Assembly (NCBI GenBank): GCA_016762975.1
Contig: JAESUV010000023.1
Span: 3,043 to 12,736 of the forward strand
Reading direction: 5' to 3'
DNA from: Gammaproteobacteria bacterium
Lineage (GTDB): Bacteria > Pseudomonadota > Gammaproteobacteria > Pseudomonadales > Pseudohongiellaceae
DNA: 9,694 bases
Positions 1 through 6,330 of this stretch are shown here, piece after piece. The notes beneath the pieces were generated by a model, which worked only from the letters and a program-made list of their open reading frames with translations, was not told where the DNA came from and made no database searches. The position numbers and the translations under genes were made by a program. Position 1 is the stretch's first letter. The number at the start of each line of letters is the position of its first letter.

Positions 1-1
1 C

Positions 2-589
2 GTATTCGGCATCTGGGCACTGATCTGCGCAGGCCTTTTATTCGCCGGACAACTAATACTCGGCTACAAGCAAGCCGGTTACTCGATAATTTCCATCGCC
101 GGCCCCTACTACCAAGTCTTGAATTTCTATGCGTTCGTCGCTCTTCAAGCTCTCCTGCTAATACTCATCTACTCTTCCTTAATTAAAAGCGGAGAGGTTC
201 GGGAGAGAAGCCGGCAGGTGCTGGTAGCAATTTCACCGATCCTCCTTTTAATACTCTTTGTACAGCTGACAAGGATATTGGGCTTCAATTCCTCCACGGC
301 CGTCTTCATGCCACTCGCGACAACATTTTTCGTCGCCATGATGGTGCTGTATCAATCCGGACGCATCGTGATCTTTAAGATCAAGTGGACAATAATTTGG
401 AAGCTGGCTGTCTCGATGAAGGGAGTAAAGCTAAGCGAATGGGTTGGCTTGGTCGAGGAATTGCTGGTTAAAGAAGCGATGCGGGAGAGCGCGAATAATC
501 AGACTGAGGCGGCCAAGTTGATTGGGAGTAATCAAACGACTGTCGGGCGGAAGTTCAAGAAGTATGAGGCTGGTGCGGAGACTAATTGA
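2..589 (+). CDS. Membrane protein with C-terminal Fis-type HTH (5' end outside window)
   Basis: The frame is open from the window edge, so this is the last 195 residues of a longer protein; the internal TTG at 119 is unlikely to be the start because hydrophobic coding sequence precedes it. Visible residues form about four hydrophobic segments (roughly 2-22, 41-61, 73-93 and 100-117), then a soluble C-terminus. Residues about 150-188 read as a Fis-like helix-turn-helix: an acidic and hydrophobic first helix, NNQTEAAKLIG, then SNQTTVGRKFKKY, matching the usual 'n.teAA..Lgi.r.tl.rKl..y' pattern of Fis/NtrC C-termini. The protein may therefore be a membrane-anchored DNA-binding regulator, with the transmembrane part sensing a signal; this is inference. 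The family of the membrane part was not recognised. No clear terminator follows the stop codon. Confidence is high that it is coding, moderate for the HTH reading. Confidence 0.75.
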   Translation, partial: VFGIWALICAGLLFAGQLILGYKQAGYSIISIAGPYYQVLNFYAFVALQALLLILIYSSLIKSGEVRERSRQVLVAISPILLLILFVQLTRILGFNSSTAVFMPLATTFFVAMMVLYQSGRIVIFKIKWTIIWKLAVSMKGVKLSEWVGLVEELLVKEAMRESANNQTEAAKLIGSNQTTVGRKFKKYEAGAETN

Positions 590-723
590 GGTAGGTTGTT
601 GGTGGTTATCTGCGTGCGGCAATGAAAGTACTTGGACCGTTCGATTTCTTGGCGGTTAAGGGGGAGTTGGTTTAATTGTCGCTTAAGATATCCCGAAAAT
701 AAATCTGTCGCCTTTTTGTTTTT

Positions 724-771
724 TCGTACGGCTTCATCTTTGAATTCTGGCGAATAACGTTGGTTACTCAT
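724..771 (-). pseudogene. Truncated IS3-family transposase orfA (first 16 residues only)
   Basis: On the minus strand an ATG at 771 opens MSNQRYSPEFKDEAVR, the characteristic start of IS3-family OrfA proteins, which normally continue into an HTH of about 90-100 residues. Here the similarity stops after 16 residues and the frame continues with unrelated sequence (KNKKATDLF...). A good ribosome binding site, AGGAG at 783-779, lies 7 bases before the ATG, so the original 5' end of the IS is still recognisable. A TG-starting end, TGGACTTCCC (830 to 821, minus strand), lies at a plausible distance for the IS terminal repeat. The rest of the transposase is missing, so this is an inactive remnant. 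Confidence 0.6.
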
Positions 772-921
772 AGTCTTGCTCCTAAGCTAAAGAATAGCCT
801 GGAATTGTCTAGGATAGTGAGGGAAGTCCAGCCCTCAAAAGCCCCCTTCTACGCTATGAAATTATAGACTAACTGCATAGAGTTTAATCCGGAATCCTAC
901 CTAAAAAGCGTTACTCACAAG

Positions 922-1230
922 TTAGACTATTGCAGCTTCTTTAGGGCTATCTGCTGCAGTTGAGGATATAATCGTACCAACCTTGATCTGGCCTTTTGAA
1001 AGAACACTCACCCACCCTGTTAGCGCATCTAGTGAAATTTTCTCTATCTTGCCATTCATAAGTTCGCTAATTCTTGATCGCGGAACGCTCAAAAATTCTG
1101 CAGTCTGAGTGTTATTGAAACCACTGCCCTTAATTAATCTTTCGATTGTTATCATTAAATCCGCTTTTGCAGCCAATATGGCGGCTTCTTGGGGGTTTTC
1201 GTACAATTGATAGAAAACTGATTTAGCCAT
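922..1230 (-). CDS. HigA-like XRE-family antitoxin
   Basis: This 102-residue protein has a central helix-turn-helix (about residues 25-65: ADLMITIERLIK..GFNNTQTAEFLSVPRSRISELMNGKIEKIS) of the XRE/HTH_37 type seen in antitoxins paired with HigB/Gp49-like toxins. It should bind and neutralise the toxin encoded just upstream and repress the shared promoter. Its ATG overlaps the toxin stop by 8 bases (ATGGCTAA), and a consensus ribosome binding site, AGGAGG at 1242-1237, sits 6 bases before the ATG inside the end of the toxin gene. The antitoxin is therefore probably translated more efficiently than the toxin. Toxin-first order is typical of higBA. The family and pairing are clear; whether the pair is active cannot be judged from sequence. 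Confidence 0.9.
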   Translation of the reverse strand: MAKSVFYQLYENPQEAAILAAKADLMITIERLIKGSGFNNTQTAEFLSVPRSRISELMNGKIEKISLDALTGWVSVLSKGQIKVGTIISSTAADSPKEAAIV

Positions 1231-1564
1231 TTTTAGCCTCCTTTTGTTTTTGGAGAATTAACTCCTTATATATCTTTTTCCCTTTTGCAATATCTTTAGG
1301 GTCTGTCTTGTTGCGCTTTTTCTCAAAAGCATGAAGAATATAAATAACGCCTTCAAACTTAGTTACATAGAACGCTCTAAACCAACTATCATCTTCATTG
1401 ACACGAATTTCACTTACTCCCGTAAAATCCTTTACTGGTTTAAAGTCAGTCGGGTCTTCACCCTGCTGAAGCCTATGGATTTCGTATCCCATCGCTCGTT
1501 TTGTCGTTTCCGGAAACCCTATAATGACCTTTTTAGAACTCCCTAAAAATTTAGCTTCCTTCAT
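1223..1564 (-). CDS. HigB/RelE-like toxin (phage Gp49-like, PF05973 type)
   Basis: This is a 113-residue protein from the ATG at 1564. An upstream in-frame ATG at 1642 would give 139 residues, but the family normally begins a few residues before the 'KFLGSSKK' segment, a short AGGT lies 7 bases before 1564, and the promoter at 1585-1612 lies between the two starts. Family landmarks are visible: FPETTKRAMGYEIHRLQQG near the N-terminus, the VSEIRV strand, the WFRAFYV strand, and the C-terminal HAFEKKRNKTDPKDI. Related toxins are ribosome-dependent mRNA interferases, so the likely role is reversible growth arrest when the antitoxin is lost. It forms a two-gene operon with the downstream antitoxin, which it overlaps by 8 bases. 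It lies outside the tRNA-Leu element, about 480 bp from its left end. Confidence 0.9.
   Translation of the reverse strand: MKEAKFLGSSKKVIIGFPETTKRAMGYEIHRLQQGEDPTDFKPVKDFTGVSEIRVNEDDSWFRAFYVTKFEGVIYILHAFEKKRNKTDPKDIAKGKKIYKELILQKQKEAKNG
1237..1242 (-). promoter_or_regulatory. Strong ribosome binding site for the antitoxin
   Basis: AGGAGG on the minus strand, 6 bases before the antitoxin ATG and inside the last codons of the toxin gene. It is far stronger than the toxin's own site (AGGT), which fits antitoxin excess. Confidence 0.8.
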
Positions 1565-1584
1565 AACGATACCTAGAATTGGAC

Positions 1585-1612
1585 TGTATAATATTTTATA
1601 CGCAGAGGTCAA
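1585..1612 (-). promoter_or_regulatory. Sigma-70 promoter of the toxin-antitoxin operon
   Basis: On the minus strand, TTGACC (1612-1607) and TATACA (1590-1585) are separated by 16 bases, placing transcription start about 15 bases before the toxin ATG at 1564. A nine-base GAACGTTGA sequence overlaps the -35 box (minus strand of 1609-1617) and recurs 30 bp upstream (1639-1647). These direct repeats around an AACGTT core are good candidates for antitoxin operators, in line with the autoregulation known for higBA systems. Confidence 0.6.
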
Positions 1613-1642
1613 CGTTCTTATGAAATCAATATGAGTATTCAA

Positions 1643-2048
1643 CGTTCACAAAGGGTTACGTATTAGAGAAGTCCGAAGGTCATTCTTTTTATCATAATCC
1701 TCTAATTTCTTGAAAGAATTAGACTATCTCCAATCTTGTGACCCCAACAAGAATTGAGGGATGAATTTCCACACGAGAGAGTCGTATTGACGCAGCTTGA
1801 ATAAGGTTTTTAAAGGGTTATTTTACACTGGCGATAACTGCCAAGAAAAAAATGAGACGCCTTGCTGACTATAGTTAAAGTATTGGTCTGATGGCCTGAT
1901 TTGAGCCGATACCCACTATATCTGCCTTGAATCGAGCTAGCTCGGTGTTTCCTCCAAAGTGGTTTTAAGATGGATGCGCTAGGAACCCTACCGCCTACCC
2001 ATTGCCTACTTAGTATTATTTTGCAAAAAATACCAAAAAGCAAAAAAA
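1643..2048. other. Intergenic region without a convincing gene
   Basis: About 400 bp between the toxin promoter region and the left att site. It holds the upstream TCAACGTTC repeat (1639-1647), an imperfect hairpin at 1702-1722 (CTAATTTCTT and AAGAATTAG, no T-run after it), a perfect 12-bp palindrome CGAGCTAGCTCG at 1933-1944, and an A-rich stretch at about 2023-2048. Read on the minus strand, that stretch gives runs of T following the tRNA-Leu 3' flank and may be the displaced end of the tRNA operon. No coding sequence is credible here. Confidence 0.5.
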
Positions 2049-2122
2049 CGTAACTCATTGATTTATATGGTGCCCGGAGCCGGAATCGAACCGGCACGCT
2101 CTTTCAAGCGAGGGATTTTAAG
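2049..2122. repeat. Left attachment site: tRNA-Leu 3'-half copy
   Basis: This 74-bp block matches 9065-9138 with a single mismatch (T at 2055, C at 9071); 2056-2122 is identical over 67 bp. It contains the tRNA 3' end on the minus strand (2068-2122: CCA, acceptor 3' strand, T-arm, variable arm, 3' side of the anticodon arm) plus 19 bp of flank. Similarity stops inside the anticodon loop, which suggests strand exchange there, a known target for tyrosine integrases. The fragment lacks the 5' half, so it is not a working tRNA. Confidence 0.9.
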
Positions 2123-2240
2123 ATACCTGAGTTCCTATTTGCACGCCTTTGCAGTAGTTTGAAACTGCATTAAATACAGCAAGTTAGCTGATATTTATTT
2201 TTCAACTACTTTGAAATAGTCCTTCCAATTTCGTGGTTGT

Positions 2241-2272
2241 TTGACATAAAGTGTCTACACTGTGTCTACACT
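2241..2272 (+). promoter_or_regulatory. Possible int promoter overlapping the arm sites
   Basis: A consensus -35 TTGACA (2241-2246) is followed by the -10-like TACACT (2267-2272) at a long 20-base spacing, so the promoter looks weak or needs help. The two TGTCTACAC units lie within it. A 10-bp inverted repeat, GAAATAGTCC (2213-2222) and GGACTATTTC (2283-2292), brackets the region. Confidence 0.4.
2252..2271 (+). repeat. Left integrase arm-type site (two TGTCTACAC units)
   Basis: TGTCTACACTGTGTCTACAC, two 9-bp units with an 11-bp period (one helical turn), identical and in the same orientation to 9008-9027 near the other end. The position inside both ends fits arm-type binding sites for the N-terminal domain of the integrase. 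It overlaps the probable int promoter, so integrase binding could also repress its own gene (inference). Confidence 0.6.
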
Positions 2273-2316
2273 CACACACAAGGGACTATTTCAGGACACG
2301 CAAGGGATTCTTTAAA

Positions 2317-3573
2317 ATGCGCATCACTAAAACGTTTGTTGACCATGTTCTACCCTCTCCCCGAAAACCCAATGGCAAACGCACCCAAAGTTTCTACCGT
2401 GACAGCACCATCCCCGGCTTCGCACTTCGCGTCACCACCCACGGCGCAAAATCGTTCATTGTCGAGAAACGCATAGGCAACAAGGTCAAACGCATCACTT
2501 TAGGCCGTTACGGCAATCTGACAGTCGAACAAGCCAAAAAAGAAGCCATGAAGGTCTTGGGCAAGGTCGCCAGCGGTCGAGACCCCATAGCCGAAAAGAA
2601 ACAAGCACGACTGGAAGTGATTTCCCTTGGCGACACGTTCGACGATTACCTGAAAACCCGCAAAGACCTCAAAACTGGCACCGTCCACGATTACACTCGC
2701 TCCATTAACTGGGCCTGCCAAGATTGGCTCAACAAGCCGCTGACAGGGATTTCCAAAGACATGGTAGAGATGCGCCATCGTGATCTAGGAAAGCGCAGCC
2801 ATGCACGGGCTAACAACGCGATGCGAGTACTACGCGCCCTATTCAACCACGCCCGTAATAAATACGATGATGCGCAGGGCAACCCGATTATTCTCGTCAA
2901 TCCGGTAGACCACCTCAGCAGGAATCGAGCTTGGTACAAAATCGAACGTCGCCAGACCTTGATCAAGCCACATCAGCTCAGAGACTGGTACGAGGCAACT
3001 CTGCAGCTCAATAACATCACCACACGCGACTACTTGCACCTTCTGCTATTCACGGGATTACGCCGCTCTGAAGCAGCACGACTAGAATGGTCAGAAGTTG
3101 ACTTCAAAGACCGCACTGTCACCCTGTTGGAAACCAAAAATCACTGTATTCACACCTTGCCGCTGTCTCCCTTTCTGGAAGAATTACTTCAGAGGCGGTT
3201 TGAGGAACGCACCAGCCCGTTCGTGTTTCCCACGAATGCCGAATGCGGCCATCTCACTGAACCTCGCACAGCGGTTGAGCGCGTTGCTGACTTATCAGGC
3301 GTGCCCTTCACTCTGCACGATCTACGGCGAACCTTCATCACCATAGCCGAGAGTTTAGACATTCCTGGCTATGCACTGAAACGGCTCCTGAATCACAAAG
3401 ACCCCAATGACGTGACAGCCGGTTACATAATCTCCAGTGTTGAACGACTGCGCGGGCCCATGAATCAAATTGCGGCATTCATCGTGTCTCATATAGAAGT
3501 GCCTGAGGCGACAAGGAATGAGTCCCCGAATGATGCGGAGCCGTGGTACCTGAAAGAAGCGGCCAACGGATAG
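2317..3573 (+). CDS. int: P4-type tyrosine integrase (DUF4102 arm-binding domain)
   Basis: This 418-residue site-specific recombinase should insert and excise the element at tRNA-Leu. The N-terminus is the DUF4102 arm-binding domain of P4-like integrases (DSTIPGFALRVTTHGAKSF ... RITLGRYGNLTVEQAKKEA, about residues 28-85). A SAM-like core-binding domain follows (about 110-210), then the catalytic domain. Catalytic residues are all visible: Arg249 (TGLRRSEAARL), Lys274, His334 and Arg337 (HDLRRTF), His360 (LLNHKD) and the nucleophile Tyr370 (VTAGYI). I chose the ATG at 2317 because AAGGGA (2302-2307) sits 9 bases before it and the protein then begins like its relatives (MRITKTFVDHV). The in-frame GTG at 2251 would make the arm-site repeats coding. 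It lies 195 bp inside the left att site; the next gene starts 11 bases after its stop. Confidence 0.95.
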   Translation: MRITKTFVDHVLPSPRKPNGKRTQSFYRDSTIPGFALRVTTHGAKSFIVEKRIGNKVKRITLGRYGNLTVEQAKKEAMKVLGKVASGRDPIAEKKQARLEVISLGDTFDDYLKTRKDLKTGTVHDYTRSINWACQDWLNKPLTGISKDMVEMRHRDLGKRSHARANNAMRVLRALFNHARNKYDDAQGNPIILVNPVDHLSRNRAWYKIERRQTLIKPHQLRDWYEATLQLNNITTRDYLHLLLFTGLRRSEAARLEWSEVDFKDRTVTLLETKNHCIHTLPLSPFLEELLQRRFEERTSPFVFPTNAECGHLTEPRTAVERVADLSGVPFTLHDLRRTFITIAESLDIPGYALKRLLNHKDPNDVTAGYIISSVERLRGPMNQIAAFIVSHIEVPEATRNESPNDAEPWYLKEAANG

Positions 3574-3584
3574 ACAAAATTACA

Positions 3585-4364
3585 ATGGACGATTTAGAAG
3601 AAAACGAACTTCCCCACACCGCTCGCTCCCTTTGCAAAGAAGCCGTAGAAGTCGGCACTTCATTTATGGCGAATATAGATGAGGATATCTTAGCGGCAGA
3701 AATAGAAGAATATTTACAACACGCGCTCCATCTGACCAACATTGTGGAAAGCGGTACGCTGTCTATCGATGCTACTAACATCCTTGAAGTATTCGATACA
3801 TTGAGCAACGATGAATCTGCAAATAAATTGATTAACGAACTAAACACAGATAGCAATCCCGAATTAGCCAAATCCCTCTCCACTCCCAGAGACCCAAAGA
3901 TAGGTATTGCTTTGATCGGCTGGTCACTAGTTTCCCTCGTGCATAAATTAAAAGAAAAAGAAGAAACCTTACTGAAGAACAGTAAATCAGTCGATTTTGT
4001 AGAGATCATGAATCAACTCGACGAAGATGTTACTCAAATCGCTTCCTTACTCTCTGACGCGAAAGCCTTCATGCCGGGAATGGAGCTGATAACCACCAAG
4101 CTGGCTCGAAGCAAAGGAGCGCAGAAAGGCGGTCAGGTTCGGAAAGAAAAATTTAGCGAAATGCGAATGATGGTCATTGATGAGGCGAGGTCGCTCCATG
4201 CGGATAAGAAAGGAGCAAAAGCAGCGCGGGAAATTCATGCCAGTTTTAGCACGAAAGAGAATCTACTGAATGATGAAAATGGAAAACCCTTATCTGTTGA
4301 CCCAGTGCCTCTGTTCACCAGATGGATCAACGAAGACAGGAAAGAGCCCAATTCGACTGAGTAA
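3585..4364 (+). CDS. Hypothetical protein, 259 aa, downstream of int
   Basis: I do not recognise a family. From the ATG at 3585, 11 bases after the int stop, it encodes 259 mostly helical, charged residues. The N-terminal two thirds is acidic. A short hydrophobic stretch (IGIALIGWSLVSLVHKL, about residues 105-121) is probably a buried helix rather than a membrane anchor. The C-terminal third turns basic (KLARSKGAQKGGQVRKEKF, then SLHADKKGAKAAREIHASF) and ends in a PLFTRWINEDR-like segment. Such lysine/arginine-rich C-termini recur in small DNA-binding proteins of mobile elements, so a role in DNA binding, excision or replication is possible but unproven. An alternative GTG at 3543 would overlap int by 31 bases and is less likely. 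No strong ribosome binding site is visible; probably co-transcribed with int. Confidence 0.8.
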   Translation: MDDLEENELPHTARSLCKEAVEVGTSFMANIDEDILAAEIEEYLQHALHLTNIVESGTLSIDATNILEVFDTLSNDESANKLINELNTDSNPELAKSLSTPRDPKIGIALIGWSLVSLVHKLKEKEETLLKNSKSVDFVEIMNQLDEDVTQIASLLSDAKAFMPGMELITTKLARSKGAQKGGQVRKEKFSEMRMMVIDEARSLHADKKGAKAAREIHASFSTKENLLNDENGKPLSVDPVPLFTRWINEDRKEPNSTE

Positions 4365-4370
4365 ACAAGT

Positions 4371-4412
4371 TTTAGCCTAGGCTAAAGCGGGTTTAGCCCA
4401 CGCAACTATAAC
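4371..4412 (+). promoter_or_regulatory. Operator-like palindrome and -10 box before the HTH-rep operon
   Basis: A perfect 16-bp palindrome, TTTAGCCTAGGCTAAA (4371-4386), is followed by a further TTTAGCC half-site at 4392-4398, exactly 21 bp (two helical turns) after the first. A -10-like TATAAC lies at 4407-4412, with no good -35 at normal spacing, so the palindrome covers the place where one would be. This looks like a regulated promoter for the HTH and replication genes, with the HTH protein or the upstream protein as possible binder. The repeats could alternatively be iteron-like origin sites. Confidence 0.5.
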
Positions 4413-4470
4413 GCCCTCGCACTGAAACTGTCGCAAGCTACCTCCAACTTAACCTTTGGAGCACTAGCAA

Positions 4471-4689
4471 ATGACACCAATCCAATCCCCTCTTCTCAAC
4501 ACTACGCAAGCGGCAAACTATTTGGCTGTGAGCAAAGCCTTTCTAGAGCGTGACCGCTGGGCTGGCGCCAAAGTCCCTTTTGTAAAGGTAGGCTCTCGTA
4601 CTGTCCGGTATCGACTCACTGATCTAGAAAACTATATTGCCAATCAAGTCCGAGCATCAACTTCAGATATGGGCACTAATTGTGCCTGA
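4471..4689 (+). CDS. Excisionase/AlpA-like HTH protein, 72 aa
   Basis: This small protein has a winged helix-turn-helix of the MerR/excisionase (HTH_17) kind: LLNTTQAANYLAVSKAFLERDRW forms the helix-turn-helix, KVPFVKVGSRTVRYRLTDLENYIANQ the wing and last helix. Proteins of this type are either recombination directionality factors (Xis) or AlpA-like activators of int in P4-type elements. Its place directly before the replication gene suits a switch controlling excision and replication. A ribosome binding site, GGAG (4458-4461), lies 9 bases before the ATG. Its stop codon overlaps a possible start of the next gene by 8 bases (GTGCCTGA), suggesting translational coupling. The fold is well supported; which role it plays is not. 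Confidence 0.85.
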   Translation: MTPIQSPLLNTTQAANYLAVSKAFLERDRWAGAKVPFVKVGSRTVRYRLTDLENYIANQVRASTSDMGTNCA

Positions 4690-6256
4690 TTCCTTGAGTG
4701 CACCATGTCCAGAGCATTTCTCTAATGCTCAAAAAATCACATGGCATATTGGCACAACTGACGATAGGAGGTGGAGGTCTGTACGATTTCCAAAACTACC
4801 GATAAACTTTCAATCTGCTGTCGCGCGCACATATATCCGCATCTACTCAGTCGAAAACTTGCAGGAAGCCAATCTGTATTTGAGGGGGGTCACCGATAGA
4901 TTTAGTACATTCTCCGCTAAGCTCATTTCTGAACCACAAGAACTGAACGACTTTGCCCGAGCTAAGGCCACAGCCTGCTCAAGAATCTGTGCCGCAAAAC
5001 GATCAGCTGAAAAAGCCTACCAAATAATCAGCCAATCCATGAAACGAATTGGAATTTCCCCGCCGGCAGTTGAAAGGAATACAACGCTTGAAGGAGCGTT
5101 GAAACGGCTATCCGCTGAGAAATGGTGGCGAATGCAACTTCACCGAGTCTGTCTAGAAGTCTTCGAGCATTCGGCCATTCTCTGCGGTCTAACCCATTCC
5201 AAGGCTGGCTTGTACATCAGTGATGTAAGTCTGCAGATAGTTGTATCCAAACGCATTCGGAATCAAGACATTCTAAATTCGCTAATCGCCATAAATGAGT
5301 TAGGCGAGGAACGCTCACTGTCAGATTTAGTTTCAGGCTCAGTCTCAAATCCCGAGAAACGTCGAAACGAACTTATGGCCCGCTTGTTCGGCTTCGATGT
5401 AATTGCCAAAAAATTAGATCATGACGGGTTGTTTGTGACACTTACCTGCCCCTCAAGAATGCATGCTAGGTTCAAGGCGTCTGGAGATAGAAACCCCAAA
5501 TTTGATTCATGCTCGCCAAGGGAATCGCAAAAATACCTCTGCACGCTTTGGTCACGAATTCGCGCTGCTTTCAATAACAAAGGAATACAAATCTATGGCT
5601 TTAGGGTTGCTGAACCGCAGCACGACGCTACCCCACATTGGCACATATTGCTCTATTCACGTCCTGAGAATACCCCCCAGATCAAAGAGACGTTTACGAA
5701 ACACGCGCTTGCCGACACACCCGAGGAACGGGGCGCAGAAAAGAATAGGGTCACCTTCATCGATATAGATTGGGCTAAAGGCTCGGGCGTTGGATACATC
5801 GCAAAATATATATCCAAAAACATTGATGGGGCCCATCTGGATAAAGACCTTGAGGGAAACTCTGCAGAAGCCAGCGCCAAGCGAGTCTCAGCATGGGCTT
5901 CCGTTCACGGCATACGACAATTTCAGCAACTGGGCGGCCCCACTGTCACGAGTTGGAGAGAGTTAAGAAGAATTGAAGAAGCGCCTGAAGGTTTGTTATC
6001 TGAAGCCAGAGAAGCAGCTGATTCTGGAAACTGGGAATTATTCACGGAAGCGCTGGGTGGTATCGATTGCCCTCGCAAAGAGCATGCAATTAAATTGGTC
6101 CACATACATGACGACAAGCCCGGCATTTATGGCGAACCTAAAGGAGATAGCATTCTAGGTGTGACAGACGGTGAGCAGCTTGTAGTGACGCGTGAACATT
6201 CGTGGACTATTGAGAAAGCCGCGAAAATACCCTGCTTGCCTAACGCAGTTAGGTAG
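4682..6256 (+). CDS. P2 gpA-like HUH replication endonuclease
   Basis: This rolling-circle initiator of the phage replication protein A kind (PF05840) should nick the origin of the excised element and join to the 5' end. Numbered from GTG 4682 (524 aa), the three expected motifs appear in order: motif 1 in GLFVTLTCPSRMHARF, the metal-binding HUH motif PHWHILL (His319, His321), and the double-tyrosine motif GYIAKYISKN (Tyr372 and Tyr376, spaced Y-x3-Y as in P2 A). It is shorter than P2 A (about 760 aa), mainly at the ends. The start is uncertain: GTG 4682 overlaps the HTH stop by 8 bases, the frame stays open upstream to TTG 4637, and neither has a good ribosome binding site, so coupled translation is likely. 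A small inverted repeat, CCTAAC-gca-GTTAGG (6239-6253), covers the end of the gene but has no T-run. Confidence 0.9.
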   Translation: MPDSLSAPCPEHFSNAQKITWHIGTTDDRRWRSVRFPKLPINFQSAVARTYIRIYSVENLQEANLYLRGVTDRFSTFSAKLISEPQELNDFARAKATACSRICAAKRSAEKAYQIISQSMKRIGISPPAVERNTTLEGALKRLSAEKWWRMQLHRVCLEVFEHSAILCGLTHSKAGLYISDVSLQIVVSKRIRNQDILNSLIAINELGEERSLSDLVSGSVSNPEKRRNELMARLFGFDVIAKKLDHDGLFVTLTCPSRMHARFKASGDRNPKFDSCSPRESQKYLCTLWSRIRAAFNNKGIQIYGFRVAEPQHDATPHWHILLYSRPENTPQIKETFTKHALADTPEERGAEKNRVTFIDIDWAKGSGVGYIAKYISKNIDGAHLDKDLEGNSAEASAKRVSAWASVHGIRQFQQLGGPTVTSWRELRRIEEAPEGLLSEAREAADSGNWELFTEALGGIDCPRKEHAIKLVHIHDDKPGIYGEPKGDSILGVTDGEQLVVTREHSWTIEKAAKIPCLPNAVR

Positions 6257-6330
6257 GCAGGTGGTTTTGTGGTTACTTGGAGTACTGTCAATAACTGTAC
6301 GCAACATCTAATCGACCAAGCCATTCAGAG

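Noticed and set aside
1702..1722. Imperfect hairpin CTAATTTCTT / AAGAATTAG as a terminator
   Set aside because: The stem is AT-rich and bulged, lacks a T-run on either strand and does not follow any gene end.
1810..2097. Minus-strand open frame beginning MPVRFRLRAPYK
   Set aside because: It starts inside the tRNA-Leu 3' fragment and its first residues are a translation of the tRNA T-arm, a common artefact. The rest has no family resemblance and no ribosome binding site.
2251..2316. GTG-started N-terminal extension of the integrase
   Set aside because: It would translate the TGTCTACAC repeats, and the ATG at 2317 has a proper ribosome binding site and gives the normal start of the family.
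3479..4009. Minus-strand open frame of 176 codons
   Set aside because: It lies antisense to the end of int and the 259-aa gene, is serine/leucine rich as expected of a shadow frame, and has no ribosome binding site or recognisable domain.
5463..5768. Second plus-strand open frame inside the replication gene
   Set aside because: It overlaps the HUH domain in another frame, has no ribosome binding site and no recognisable domain.
6239..6253. CCTAAC-gca-GTTAGG hairpin as a terminator of the replication gene
   Set aside because: The stem is short, lies mostly within the coding sequence and is not followed by a run of T.
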